Part shown: positions 45,814 to 54,489 of the stretch, piece by piece
Numbering within the stretch: position 1 is the stretch's first letter
Layout: each line of letters starts with the position of its first letter
Assembly: GCF_014641655.1 (NCBI RefSeq)
Contig: NZ_BMID01000001.1
Coordinates: 1,912,427-1,976,426 of the forward strand
Length of the DNA: 64,000 nucleotides
Source: Pseudoblastomonas marina
GTDB lineage: Bacteria > Pseudomonadota > Alphaproteobacteria > Sphingomonadales > Sphingomonadaceae
Reading direction: 5' to 3'
Translations under genes and position numbers: made by a program
Notes under the pieces: generated by a model
Database searches by the model: none
What the model was told of the DNA's origin: nothing
Seen by the model: only the letters and a program-made list of their open reading frames with translations

Positions 45814-46962
45814 TCATTGCGCGAGAGCCGCGACGGCGATCCGCCGATAGATGTTCGACAGCAGGCGTAGGTCCGCCACCGCGACCGCCTCGTCGACCTT
45901 GTGCATGGTCGCGTTGACGAGACCGAATTCGATCACCGGGCATAGATCCTTGAGGAAGCGCGCATCCGAGGTACCGCCGCTGGTCGAAAGCTCGGGCAGC
46001 AGCCCGGTCTCGGCCTTCACCGCCTGGATGACGAGGTCGGAAAATTCGCCCGGCGGGGTGAGGAAGCTCTCGCCCGAGATCATCGGTCGCGCACTGCCGC
46101 CGTGCTTTTCGGCGATCGCCGTCACGCGCTCGGCCAGTTCGGCGCCGGTGTGGAGGTCGTTGAATCGGATCGAGATTCGAGCCTTTGCCTTGCCGGGGAT
46201 GACGTTGTGCGCGCGGTTCGCCACGTCGAATTCGGTGATCTCGAGATTGCTCGCCTGGAACCATTCCGTCCCCTCGTCGAGCGCGAGTTCGTCGAGCTCG
46301 GACAGCATGCCGATCATGCGCGGGAGCGGATTGTCGGCGAGGTGCGGATAGGCGACGTGGCCCTGGCGTCCCTCGACCTCGAGCCAGATATTGACCGAGC
46401 CGCGCCGCCCGATCTTCACCATATCACCCAGCCGGTTCACGCTGGTCGGCTCGCCGACGAGGCACAAATCGGGCCGCTCGCCCGCCTCGTTCATCCAGTC
46501 GATCAGCGCGCGGGTGCCATGGAGCGCAGGGCCTTCCTCGTCGCCGGTGATCACGAAGCTGATCGTGCCCGCCTCCGCGGGGATCGCAGCCACCGCATCG
46601 ACCATGCAGGCGATCGAGCCCTTCATGTCGACTGCGCCGCGACCATAGAGCAAGTCGCCGCCCGGTTCGGATTTCACTTGCGGTTCGAACGCATCAACCG
46701 ACCAGCCGTCGCCCGGAGGCACCACGTCGAGATGGCCGGCGAAGGCGAAATGCTTCGATCCTCCGGGACCGCGGCGGATCGCGAAACAGTTCTCGACCGG
46801 CTCCTCGTCGCTGCCCTCGGGCCCGTCGCCGCGGGTGAAACGGTGGACCTCGAACCCCAGCGGGGCGAGCATCGCCTCGAATGCATCGAACACGCACCCG
46901 CGCGCGGGGGTGACGCTTTCGGCTTCGATCAGCCGCTTGGCGAGGGTGACGACATCGGTCAT
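45814..46962 (-). CDS. dapE: Succinyl-diaminopimelate desuccinylase
   Basis: Zinc aminoacylase-type hydrolase of the lysine/diaminopimelate pathway, 382 residues. Metal ligands are seen in FAGHLDVVPPGD (His, Asp), the GRGAVDMKGSIACM segment and the ITGDEEGPALHGTRALIDWM catalytic Glu pair. The Gly/Gly dimerisation domain lies at about 180-290. The ATG at 46962 begins MTDVVTLAKRL, the natural N-terminus. Only 28 bases separate its start from the divergent cupin gene. Confidence 0.93.
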   Translation of the reverse strand: MTDVVTLAKRLIEAESVTPARGCVFDAFEAMLAPLGFEVHRFTRGDGPEGSDEEPVENCFAIRRGPGGSKHFAFAGHLDVVPPGDGWSVDAFEPQVKSEPGGDLLYGRGAVDMKGSIACMVDAVAAIPAEAGTISFVITGDEEGPALHGTRALIDWMNEAGERPDLCLVGEPTSVNRLGDMVKIGRRGSVNIWLEVEGRQGHVAYPHLADNPLPRMIGMLSELDELALDEGTEWFQASNLEITEFDVANRAHNVIPGKAKARISIRFNDLHTGAELAERVTAIAEKHGGSARPMISGESFLTPPGEFSDLVIQAVKAETGLLPELSTSGGTSDARFLKDLCPVIEFGLVNATMHKVDEAVAVADLRLLSNIYRRIAVAALAQ

Positions 46963-46990
46963 GACGCTTGCGCTAACAGGAGCCGCGCCC

Positions 46991-47437
46991 ATGCCCAAGC
47001 TCGATCTCGAGACCATTCCCCAGACCAATGCGACCGGATACCCGCCCGAATTCGCCGACAAGGTTCAGGCGCGCAATTACCGCCGCCTCGCCCCCGCCGC
47101 GGGACTGGAGGATTTCGGCGCGAGCCACGTGGTGCTCGAACCCGGCGCGTGGTCGTCGCAGCGTCACTGGCACGAGGGCGAGGACGAGCTGCTGGTGATG
47201 GTCGAAGGCGAAGGCGTGCTGGTCGACGATGCGGGCGAACATGCGCTCCGCCCCGGCGATATCGCGGCCTTCCCCAAGAACGACGGCAACGGACATGTCA
47301 TCCAGAACCGCAGCGATGCGCCGTGCAGCTTCGTCGTGGTCGGCAAGCCCTCGACCACCGCCTGCCACTATCCCGATATCGACATGCACCTGCCCGCGGG
47401 CGGTCCCTTCACCCGCAAGGACGGCAGCGCGTTCTAG
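46991..47437 (+). CDS. Cupin domain-containing protein
   Basis: A 148-residue single-cupin protein. The double-stranded beta-helix motifs are present: HWHEGEDELLVMVEGEG holds the first metal-binding His/His/Glu set and LRPGDIAAFPKNDGNGHVIQN the second His region. Proteins of this kind are isomerases, dioxygenases or sensors; the substrate is not indicated. AGGAG lies just upstream of the ATG. It ends eight bases from the convergent nuclease gene. Confidence 0.85.
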   Translation: MPKLDLETIPQTNATGYPPEFADKVQARNYRRLAPAAGLEDFGASHVVLEPGAWSSQRHWHEGEDELLVMVEGEGVLVDDAGEHALRPGDIAAFPKNDGNGHVIQNRSDAPCSFVVVGKPSTTACHYPDIDMHLPAGGPFTRKDGSAF

Positions 47438-47444
47438 GCGTGCC

Positions 47445-48293
47445 CTAGTCCAACGCCTCGTCGAGCAGGTTCGCCATCCGCAGCCCCGCCTGCTGCACGC
47501 GGCGGCGCAGCGCGGGAAGCTGCGCGACGATATCTTCCTGCGTCAGCGCGGTCTTTTCGGGGAGGTCTTCCTCGGCGGGATTCTCGGTGTCGAAGGCTAT
47601 CGGATAGACCAGCGTGCGCGACAATTCCCAGCTCTCGCGGCCCCAGTCGGCCGGCGTCCCGCCCGACAGCGCCGCGCGTTCCTCGGCGGTGTAGTGGCGC
47701 ACGAGCGCGGGCCGCGCCGAGCTGATCGCGCGTTCGGCCATCGGGCCGTCCCAGATCCAATGGAGGTTCAACGACGGCACGATGCCGTAATCGGTCTCGC
47801 GGTCGTTACCGCCGCGATCGTCCTTGTCGCCCGAATGCAAGGGCATGTGGATGTCGCCGGTGAAGTGGACGAGGAAGGCCAGAGCTTCGAGCCGGACGTT
47901 GTCGGGCAATTCACGGCGCGAGAGCACGTTCATCGCGCGCTCAATCTGGCCGTTGACGCAGGCGCCGCCGGAGCAGTTCTGGCGGGCATTGTATTCCCCG
48001 TCGATCGGCGCGGTCTTATAGTGCCAGGCGGCGGTATAGCCCCAGCGATCGAAATCGCGGCGCACGCAATCGGCCCAGACCGACGCATCCTCGAGCGTTT
48101 CGAGCGCACATTCGGGCGTGCCCAGCAGCGGCGCGGCCTTCAGCAGCCGGTCGATCTCGGCGCGGGTTTCGGGCGTGACGTTCTCGAGCGCGATGCTGGC
48201 GGTGATGCGGTGGGCGTAGAACCCCCAGGCCTTCACCGGACTCGCCACGGCGAGCGCCAGAAAGACGGCGAAAACGGTAAGAAATCGAATCAT
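47445..48293 (-). CDS. Secreted S1/P1 nuclease
   Basis: Zinc-dependent single-strand nuclease/3'-nucleotidase of the P1 family, 282 residues. Cleavage of the signal peptide after KA at residue 22 makes Trp23 the new N-terminus, as required for zinc binding in P1 nuclease; WGFYAH supplies two ligands. Other ligands appear in AWHY, FLVHFTGDIHMPLH and LNLHWIWDG. It overlaps the GST gene by four bases. Expected to act in the periplasm or outside, scavenging nucleotides. Confidence 0.92.
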   Translation of the reverse strand: MIRFLTVFAVFLALAVASPVKAWGFYAHRITASIALENVTPETRAEIDRLLKAAPLLGTPECALETLEDASVWADCVRRDFDRWGYTAAWHYKTAPIDGEYNARQNCSGGACVNGQIERAMNVLSRRELPDNVRLEALAFLVHFTGDIHMPLHSGDKDDRGGNDRETDYGIVPSLNLHWIWDGPMAERAISSARPALVRHYTAEERAALSGGTPADWGRESWELSRTLVYPIAFDTENPAEEDLPEKTALTQEDIVAQLPALRRRVQQAGLRMANLLDEALD

Positions 48294-48952
48294 GCCTGCG
48301 CCCTGTCATATTGCTGGATCGTCCAATCCTCGTCCTCGGCCGCGGCGATCCATTCCTGCATCCAGTCGTGCTCCCACACCGCCTGCATGTAGCCTTCGGC
48401 GAACCCCGGCACGGCGACGCCATAGGTCAGCAGCCGGCTGACCACGGGCGCGTAGAAAATGTCCGCCGCGCCGAACGCGCCGAACAGGAAGGGGCCGCCG
48501 CTGCCATAGCGCGAGCGCGCCTCCGCCCACAGGCCGAGGATGCGGATGATGTCCTGCCTGCAATCCTCGCTGAACGACCCGCCGGTGATCCGCTTGCGGA
48601 TGTTCATCGGGCATTCGCTGCGCAGCGCGTGATAGGAAGAATGCATCTCCGCCACCATCGCCCGCGCGGTGCCGCGCGCGACCTCGTCCTTGGGCCAGAA
48701 ACGCTCGCGGCCGACCTTGTCGGCGAGGTATTCCATGATCGCGATCGAATCCCACACCACCGCCTCGCCGTCCCACAGCACCGGCACCTTGCCGTGGCTG
48801 GGCTGGAGGTTGTCCTGCCGCTGGTGTTCTTCCCAGTCACTTCCGAACAGCGGCACCACGATCTCGTCGAAGGACAGGCCCGATTGCTTGCATGCCAGCC
48901 AGGCGCGCAGCGACCAGCTCGAATAGTTCTTGTTGCCGATGACGAGTTTCAT
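48290..48952 (-). CDS. Glutathione S-transferase family protein
   Basis: A 220-residue GST. The N-terminal thioredoxin-like domain has [13 protein letters not shown], with a Ser at the position of the catalytic residue, then [25 protein letters not shown], the cis-Pro/Ser region. The C-terminal domain is helical and includes [15 protein letters not shown]. The best start is 48952. Substrate is unknown. The nuclease gene follows with an ATGA overlap, so the two are co-translated. Confidence 0.87.
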   Translation of the reverse strand: MKLVIGNKNYSSWSLRAWLACKQSGLSFDEIVVPLFGSDWEEHQRQDNLQPSHGKVPVLWDGEAVVWDSIAIMEYLADKVGRERFWPKDEVARGTARAMVAEMHSSYHALRSECPMNIRKRITGGSFSEDCRQDIIRILGLWAEARSRYGSGGPFLFGAFGAADIFYAPVVSRLLTYGVAVPGFAEGYMQAVWEHDWMQEWIAAAEDEDWTIQQYDRAQA

Positions 48953-49037
48953 GCGCGGGTCCCTGTTGCTCGGCCCCGCCCTATGCATTCACGCAAAGCC
49001 TGTCGACAATGAACCGATGAACGCGCAAGAGCGATCC

Positions 49038-49457
49038 ATGACCATGCCGCCCTTCCACCTCGCCTTCCCCGTCGACGATATTCCCGCCGCGCGCCGCTTC
49101 TACGGCGAGGTGATGGGCTGCCGCGAGGGCCGCAGCGCCGAAGACTGGGTCGATTTCGATTTCTACGGCCACCAGATCGTCGCGCATAAGGTGAAGCGCG
49201 CCGGCGATGCAGATGCCGGGGCAAACCCGGTCGACGGGCACGACGTGCCGGTGCCGCATTTCGGCGTGGTGCTGTCGATGACCGAGTGGCAATCGCTGGC
49301 AGACCGGCTCGCGGGCAAGGTCGATTTCGTGATCGAGCCGACGATCCGTTTCAGGGGCGAGCCGGGCGAACAGGCGACGATGTTCTTCCGCGACCCCAGC
49401 GGCAACGCGCTCGAGATCAAGGCATTTGCCGACCCCGCGCGGATTTTCGCGACCTGA
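49038..49457 (+). CDS. VOC family protein (glyoxalase/dioxygenase superfamily)
   Basis: A 139-residue metal-binding paired-beta protein. [22 protein letters not shown] is a typical first module with a His ligand, and the second module has PHFGVVLSM (His) and [15 protein letters not shown] with the terminal Glu ligand. That gives a plausible full metal site. Start 49038 is preferred to 49017 because the family begins directly before FHLAF; the choice is uncertain. Function is not assigned. Confidence 0.82.
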   Translation: MTMPPFHLAFPVDDIPAARRFYGEVMGCREGRSAEDWVDFDFYGHQIVAHKVKRAGDADAGANPVDGHDVPVPHFGVVLSMTEWQSLADRLAGKVDFVIEPTIRFRGEPGEQATMFFRDPSGNALEIKAFADPARIFAT

Positions 49458-49486
49458 AAAAGGCGAGGCGGGCCAATTCCTGCCTT

Positions 49487-49509
49487 TCCGCTAACGACCC
49501 GATTGCGGA
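49487..49509 (+). repeat. Intergenic repeat copy 1 (TCCGC-loop-GCGGA)
   Basis: The 23-base sequence has arms TCCGC and GCGGA around TAACGACCCGATT. A closely similar sequence lies at 50501-50523 in the same orientation and a weaker one at 51021-51049, either side of the next two genes. The region 49458-49586 otherwise holds no gene I can support. Confidence 0.65.
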
Positions 49510-49586
49510 CCGTCCGCTCTTGGCCTCACCTTCGGCAATATAGGCATCCACGGGGCCCATAAGTCGGTGTGAGGCGTTACCGTTCC

Positions 49587-50378
49587 ATGACCATGCACTA
49601 CACGCGCACGGGGCGCGGAAAACCCCTTCTCCTTGTCCACGGACTGGGGGCTACTTGCCGCTCGTGGGACACGATCTCGCCTGCGCTTTCTCAGGCCAGG
49701 GAGGTAATCGCCGTGGACCTGCCCGGCCACGGGCAGACGCCCGAAGAGGCCGACAGCGGCACGTTTGACGGGCTAGCGCGCAGTCTGAACGACTGGCTCG
49801 GCGCGGAGAATCTCACAGGTATTGATATGGTTGGCAGCTCGCTGGGTGCTCGTCTGGTGCTCGAGATGTCGCGGCGCGGCCAAGCCGGCGCGGTTGTCGC
49901 ACTGGATCCGGGCGGCTTCTGGCAGGGGTGGGAGCGCACCTTCTTCAAAGCCACCATAACGCCATCGATTGCTCTGGTTCGCGCGCTGCGACCGGCGCTT
50001 TCTGCCATCACCGGGAATGTCGCGGGCCGGACCGCGCTCATGGCCCAGCTCTCCGCAAGGCCGTGGGCGCTCGATCCGGCATTCGTCGCGCGTGAACTGA
50101 AGTCATTGGCTAATACGCGCACCGTCAATTCGCTTGTGAAGGATCTCGCCAACGGCGCAATGCAGGAGGGCCCTGCGAATACGGCTGCGCCCGTTGTCAT
50201 CGGCTGGGGACGCAAGGATCGGTTGTGTCTACCGCAGCAGGCGGATCGCGCGATCAAAGCCTTTCCTGAATCGGCGATGCACTGGTTCGAGCGTAGCGGA
50301 CACTTTCCGATGTGGGATCAGCCAGAGGAGACCGTCCGCGTGATTCTGGACGCTACGAGTATCTCGGTATCGAAATGA
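49587..50378 (+). CDS. Alpha/beta hydrolase fold protein
   Basis: A 263-residue serine hydrolase. The oxyanion segment LLLVHGLGATC is near the N-terminus, the nucleophile is in VGSSLGARL, the acid in IGWGRKDRLC and the catalytic His in RSGHFPMWDQPEETV. A helical cap of about 60 residues lies between. ATG 49587 is preferred to an in-frame GTG six codons earlier. Its codon use is less GC-rich than flanking genes, and a repeat copy lies on either side. Could be an esterase, lipase or lactonase; unassigned. Confidence 0.85.
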   Translation: MTMHYTRTGRGKPLLLVHGLGATCRSWDTISPALSQAREVIAVDLPGHGQTPEEADSGTFDGLARSLNDWLGAENLTGIDMVGSSLGARLVLEMSRRGQAGAVVALDPGGFWQGWERTFFKATITPSIALVRALRPALSAITGNVAGRTALMAQLSARPWALDPAFVARELKSLANTRTVNSLVKDLANGAMQEGPANTAAPVVIGWGRKDRLCLPQQADRAIKAFPESAMHWFERSGHFPMWDQPEETVRVILDATSISVSK

Positions 50379-50500
50379 TACTGCAACTTGGCGGTTAGCA
50401 AATCGAGGGCCTATGCAGGGGCTAGTCCCATCGTAATGTCCTTGTGTTAGGCCGTTCGCGGACCGTCAACTATCGGCTAGATTTAACGAAAAGCGGTCTG

Positions 50501-50523
50501 TCGGCTAACGACCCGGTTGCTGC
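50501..50523 (+). repeat. Intergenic repeat copy 2 (degenerate)
   Basis: TCGGCTAACGACCCGGTTGC matches copy 1 at nearly every position, but the arms are eroded. The intergenic run 50379-50551 has visibly lower GC than its surroundings and a second related piece near 50450-50470 (GCGGACCGTCAA). Confidence 0.55.
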
Positions 50524-50551
50524 CATCGGCTGCTTGCGCGATGGTGCCCCG

Positions 50552-51019
50552 ATGAAAGCAGTTTTCTACGCTATTGCGCTGGTCACGGGCGCAGCATGTT
50601 CGCAGGAGCAAGCCTCTGAACAAGAGCTAATCATGCGCGCAATCGAGTCGGCGGTGCAACTTCCCGCCGCTGCCGAGCCACTAGAAGAATACTCCCGCAA
50701 CTATGCCTTGCGACCCGACGGCAAGGTGATTGGCGTTTATGTCCTTCCAAGTCCGGCAGAGGCGCGAGTGGGCGACGTTGGCTGCGAAGTCATGCTCGAA
50801 AACTTCGAGTCGCGGCCATGCACGGACGCCGAAGAGGAAGAAATCGCTGGCCGAGAAAAAGCTACTGCGGACCTGTTTGGTCAGGCTAATCAGTCGCGCT
50901 GGTTTGACAATCACCGCGACTTGCCAATGATGGACGACGGCGGGTGCAATCTGATTGTGATTATCTTCGATCCGCAGTCGCAGCTTATTCAAAGCACAAA
51001 GTGCAACGGTGAAGCCTGA
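50552..51019 (+). CDS. Small exported protein, unknown function
   Basis: A 155-residue protein starting MKAVFYAIALVTGAACSQEQ, which is a signal peptide with a possible lipid-attached Cys16, although the lipobox is weak. The mature part has four more Cys, acidic stretches and no motif I recognise. Composition and codon use are less GC-rich than neighbours. The frame opens 36 codons earlier across a repeat copy, so ATG 50552 is preferred. It is in a 1.6-kb patch between VOC and engB genes bounded by repeats, perhaps acquired laterally. Confidence 0.65.
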   Translation: MKAVFYAIALVTGAACSQEQASEQELIMRAIESAVQLPAAAEPLEEYSRNYALRPDGKVIGVYVLPSPAEARVGDVGCEVMLENFESRPCTDAEEEEIAGREKATADLFGQANQSRWFDNHRDLPMMDDGGCNLIVIIFDPQSQLIQSTKCNGEA

Positions 51020-51020
51020 C

Positions 51021-51049
51021 GGCAGCTAACCACCCAAACCCGGTCATTT
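51021..51049 (+). repeat. Intergenic repeat copy 3 (distant)
   Basis: GGCAGCTAACCACCC is followed by AAACCCGGTCATT, sharing GCTAAC and ACCC with the other copies at the same orientation. A perfect palindrome CTCCCGCGGGAG follows at 51055-51066. The match is weak; listed because of its position just after the small gene. Confidence 0.35.
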
Positions 51050-51085
51050 CGAGTCTCCCGCGGGAGGCTGAAAAGCAGTCGTTCG

Positions 51086-51724
51086 TCAGAGCTCGCTATC
51101 CGACAGCACCGCAGCGCGCAGCTCGGCGATGCCCATGCCCTTCTCGCTCGAGGTGACATGCAGAACCGGGAAGGCGGCGGGACGCTTCGCCAGCGCCTGC
51201 GCGGTCGCTTCCGCGACCTTGTCGAGCTCGCTCGCCTTCAGCTTGTCGGCCTTGGTCAGCACCACGCGGTAGCCGACCGCGGCCTCGTCGAGCATGTCCA
51301 TCATCTCGGCGTCGTGCTTGGTGATCCCGCGGCGGGCATCGACCAGCACCAGCGCGCGATTGAGCACCGGCCGCCCGCGCAGGTAGGAGCGGACCAGCTT
51401 CTTCCATTTCTCGACCACCTTGGGCGGGGCCTTGGCGAAACCGTAGCCGGGCATGTCGACCAGCCGCAGCTGGGTCGGGTTGCCGATCTCGAACAGGTTC
51501 AGTTCCTGCGTGCGTCCCGGCGTGACCGAGGTGCGCGCGATCGCCTTCCTGCCCGTGAGCGCGTTGATCAGCGAGCTCTTGCCCACGTTCGATCGGCCCG
51601 CGAAGGCGATCTCCGGGAAGTCCGGTTCGGGCAGGAACTTGAGCTGCGGGGCTGAGAGCAGGAAATCGACACGACCGGAAAACAGTTTCCGCGCGCGTTC
51701 GATGAGCTCGGGATCGGGCTCCAC
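51086..51724 (-). CDS. engB: Ribosome biogenesis GTP-binding protein YihA/YsxC
   Basis: Essential small GTPase for 50S subunit assembly, 212 residues. G1 GRSNVGKSS, G2 Thr in RTSVTPGRTQ, G3 DMPGYGFAK and G4 TKAD are all present. Start is GTG at 51724, directly after the yidC stop, with the ribosome site inside yidC. It is the last gene of the rpmH-rnpA-yidD-yidC-engB set. Confidence 0.95.
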   Translation of the reverse strand: MEPDPELIERARKLFSGRVDFLLSAPQLKFLPEPDFPEIAFAGRSNVGKSSLINALTGRKAIARTSVTPGRTQELNLFEIGNPTQLRLVDMPGYGFAKAPPKVVEKWKKLVRSYLRGRPVLNRALVLVDARRGITKHDAEMMDMLDEAAVGYRVVLTKADKLKASELDKVAEATAQALAKRPAAFPVLHVTSSEKGMGIAELRAAVLSDSEL

Positions 51725-53533
51725 CTACTGACCCTTCGCCTCGGCCAGCTTGCGCCGCTTCTCTTCCTTCTCCTTCAGCGCCTGTTCGCGCAGCTGCGGG
51801 TTCTTGGAATAGAGATATTTCTGCTGCGCCAGCGTCAGGATGTTGTTGGTCACCCAGTAGAGCAGCAGGCCCGCGGCGAACGGTGCCATCACGAACATCA
51901 GCACCCACGGCATGATCTTGAAGATCTGTTCCTGCACCGGATCGGCGATCGGATTCATGCGGAACTGCAGGAACATCGTCAGGCCGAGCAGGATCGCGAG
52001 CGGGCCGATCGCCAGCAGCGCCGGCGGCGTGAACGGCAGCAGGCCGAACAGGTTGAGGACATGCGCCGGATCGGGCGCCGAGAGATCCTCGATCCACAGC
52101 ACGAACGGCTTGTGACGCATTTCGACCGACAGCATCAGCACCTTGTAGAGCGCGAAGAAGATCGGGATCTGGATGAAGATCGGCAGGCAGCCGGAGAGCG
52201 GGTTGACCTTCTCCTTCTTGTAGAGGGCCATGACCTCCTGCTGCATCTTCTGCTTGTCGTCCTTGTAGCGCTCCTGGATCGCCTTCATCTTCGGCTGGAT
52301 CGCGCGCATCGCCGCCATGCTGGCGAACTGCTTCTGCGCGATCGGGAACAGGAAGAAGCGGATGATGACGGTCAGCAGGATGATCGCCACGCCGAAATTG
52401 CCCGACAGCGATTCGAGCTGCTTGAGCAGCCACAGGAACGGGCGTTCGAACCATTCGAACCAGCCCCAGTCGATCGCATGGCCGAAATTGACGATGCCGC
52501 CGTCTTCATAGGCGTCGAGAACGTCGTTTTCCTTGGCCCCGGCAAACAGCTGGGTGCTGCGGGTCAGGGTCTCGCCTGCGGCGACCGCGGTCGGCTGGTA
52601 GACGAGATCGGCGCGGAAGATCGAATTGCCGAGCGAACGGAAATCGGCCTCGGCCTCGGCCCCGGATTGCGGGACGAGCGAGGAGAGCCAGTAATGGTCG
52701 GTGAAGCCGATCCAGTCGACATCGCCATTGCCGCTGCTCCGGCCTTCCTCGACGAGATCGTCATAGCCGATATCGAAATTCACCGCGTCGTCGAACGCGC
52801 CGATCGGCCCCGAATGGATGATCCATGTGCCTTCGTCGGCAAAGCGATCGGTGCGGTTCACGACCCCGAACGGCTGCGCGACGATCCGTTCGCCGCCGCG
52901 ATTGGCGACCGACTGGGTCGCGGTGATCATGTAGTCGTCGTCGATCGCGAAGCGGATCGCGTAACCGGTGCCGTCGGGCGCCGTCCATTGCAGCGTGACC
53001 GGCGTGTCGGGGGTGAGCGTCGCATCGTCGGCGACCTTCCACACGGTGTCGCGATCGGGGAACTGCGCGCCCGAACCGACCCAGCCGAACTGCGCGAAAT
53101 ACTGGGCTTCGGTGCCGGCCGGCGCAAACAGGCGTACCGGCTCTTCGGCGCCGTCTTCGAGCGTTGCGAGATGGCGCGTGAGCACGAGATCGTCGACCAG
53201 CGCACCGCGCAGGTTGATCGACCCTGCAAGGCCCGGCGCATCGATCGGCACGCGACCGGCGCTGGCGAGCTCGCTGTCGAGATCGCGGACCGGCTGCGTC
53301 GCTTCGATCGGCGCGCCCTGTCCGCTGGCGGCGGGGGCCTGGGCCGAGGTGTCGCTGCCCGGCGCCGGGCCGGCACCGGTCGGCGCGGCGGCCGCCTGCG
53401 GACCGTCCACGGCCTCGACCACTTCGGCCGACTTCTCGGGCTGCGGGTAGAAGGTGTTCATCGCCGTGTCCCAGCCGATCAGCACCAGCGCCGACAGGAT
53501 GATCGCGATGATCAGATTGCGGTTGTCGTTCAC
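51725..53533 (-). CDS. yidC: Membrane protein insertase YidC
   Basis: Inserts and folds inner-membrane proteins alone or with SecYEG; 602 residues. One N-terminal transmembrane helix (about 6-24), a low-complexity Ala/Pro/Gly stretch, a large periplasmic beta-supersandwich domain (about 80-345), then five helices with the conserved region beginning near WFEWFERPFLW and the Arg in the hydrophilic groove (IIRFFLFP). A basic C-terminal tail follows. Start is GTG. Gene order is the usual one for the origin-type cluster. Confidence 0.96.
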   Translation of the reverse strand: MNDNRNLIIAIILSALVLIGWDTAMNTFYPQPEKSAEVVEAVDGPQAAAAPTGAGPAPGSDTSAQAPAASGQGAPIEATQPVRDLDSELASAGRVPIDAPGLAGSINLRGALVDDLVLTRHLATLEDGAEEPVRLFAPAGTEAQYFAQFGWVGSGAQFPDRDTVWKVADDATLTPDTPVTLQWTAPDGTGYAIRFAIDDDYMITATQSVANRGGERIVAQPFGVVNRTDRFADEGTWIIHSGPIGAFDDAVNFDIGYDDLVEEGRSSGNGDVDWIGFTDHYWLSSLVPQSGAEAEADFRSLGNSIFRADLVYQPTAVAAGETLTRSTQLFAGAKENDVLDAYEDGGIVNFGHAIDWGWFEWFERPFLWLLKQLESLSGNFGVAIILLTVIIRFFLFPIAQKQFASMAAMRAIQPKMKAIQERYKDDKQKMQQEVMALYKKEKVNPLSGCLPIFIQIPIFFALYKVLMLSVEMRHKPFVLWIEDLSAPDPAHVLNLFGLLPFTPPALLAIGPLAILLGLTMFLQFRMNPIADPVQEQIFKIMPWVLMFVMAPFAAGLLLYWVTNNILTLAQQKYLYSKNPQLREQALKEKEEKRRKLAEAKGQ

Positions 53534-53611
53534 GAGAGGTCCCGTCTCAATTCTTCAAATCGTGCATGATATGGGAAGGCGCAAGGTGTTTTAAACCTGT
53601 GACACACCGGA

Positions 53612-53821
53612 TCAGGGAACCGGATCGTGTCCATGCCCGCCCCATGGATGGCAGCGGCATATCCGCTTTGTCGCAAGCCAGCCACCCCTAATCGCCCCGT
53701 GCCGCTCGAGCGCCTCGATCGCATAGGCCGAGCAGGACGGGGTGTAGCGGCAGGTCGGAGGCAGAATTCGCGAGGGGCCGAGTTGCCACCCGCGCGCGAG
53801 GAGGATCAGCAGGCGTTTCAC
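53612..53821 (-). CDS. yidD: Membrane protein insertion efficiency factor YidD
   Basis: A 69-residue protein of the YidD family that assists membrane protein insertion. The Cys-rich core [22 protein letters not shown] and the final [13 protein letters not shown] are hallmark motifs. The start is GTG and overlaps the rnpA stop (GTGA). Low gap to yidC of 78 bases. Confidence 0.94.
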   Translation of the reverse strand: MKRLLILLARGWQLGPSRILPPTCRYTPSCSAYAIEALERHGAIRGGWLATKRICRCHPWGGHGHDPVP

Positions 53822-54204
53822 TTGCTGCCCTTGCGATCGGGCTTGCGGGGTCCGCGCCGGCTCGCCCGCCCCGCGCGCGCCTGCGCCAGCGCCGTGGCAA
53901 GTTCTTCGCGCATCTCGGCGAAGTCCCGCTCGATCCCGCCGTCGCGCCCGATCAGCACGTGATCATGGCCGTCGAGCCCGTGTTCGGGGATCAGTTCGTG
54001 CGCCAGCGCACGCAACCGCCGCTTCATCCGGTTGCGGACCACGGCGTTGCCGACCTTCTTGGTCACGGTCACGCCGAATCGCTTCGATTCGAGGTCGTTC
54101 CTCTGCGTCAGCAACACGAAACCGGGCCGCGCAACGCGCAGCCCCCGGTTGGCCCGGAGAAAGTCCGGGCGGTTCCTGATAGTGGAGAGTGGAGCGCGCG
54201 CCAT
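53818..54204 (-). CDS. rnpA: Ribonuclease P protein component
   Basis: Protein subunit of RNase P, which matures tRNA 5' ends; 128 residues. [25 protein letters not shown] is the conserved RNA-binding core, and the C-terminus is an Arg/Gly/Lys tail. It begins 17 bases after rpmH, the usual arrangement. Confidence 0.95.
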   Translation of the reverse strand: MARAPLSTIRNRPDFLRANRGLRVARPGFVLLTQRNDLESKRFGVTVTKKVGNAVVRNRMKRRLRALAHELIPEHGLDGHDHVLIGRDGGIERDFAEMREELATALAQARAGRASRRGPRKPDRKGSK

Positions 54205-54221
54205 CGGCGCCCCGTAACAGC

Positions 54222-54356
54222 TTACGCGCTCAGCTTCTTGCGACCGCGACGACGGCGGTTGGCGAGGACCTTGCGGCCACCCGGGGTCGCCTTGCGGGCG
54301 AAGAAACCGTGGCGGCGGGCGCGCACGAGATTGCTGGGCTGGAAAGTGCGTTTCAT
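54222..54356 (-). CDS. rpmH: 50S ribosomal protein bL34
   Basis: A 44-residue basic ribosomal protein: it begins [18 protein letters not shown] and ends GRKKLSA, the standard bL34 sequence. The gene is too short for most ORF filters but has a perfect family match and sits directly ahead of rnpA. A promoter with a good -35 lies upstream at 54443-54471. Confidence 0.97.
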   Translation of the reverse strand: MKRTFQPSNLVRARRHGFFARKATPGGRKVLANRRRRGRKKLSA

Positions 54357-54442
54357 CGTATCGAACCTAGGTTTGTGCCGGACCCTGTCGGGTGGCCGGA
54401 AATTGAAAGGGCCGCCTCACGGGCGACCCGATATCGAGCGCG

Positions 54443-54471
54443 CGCCTAGAAAAAACCCGCGCTCAAGTCAA
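54443..54471 (-). promoter_or_regulatory. Promoter of rpmH
   Basis: On the minus strand TTGACT (54471-54466) is followed after 17 bases by TAGGCG (54448-54443). The -35 fits the sigma-70 consensus at five of six bases, the -10 is weak. It lies about 90 bases ahead of the rpmH start. Confidence 0.5.
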
Positions 54472-54489
54472 GCCAAAGCGACCGTGACC

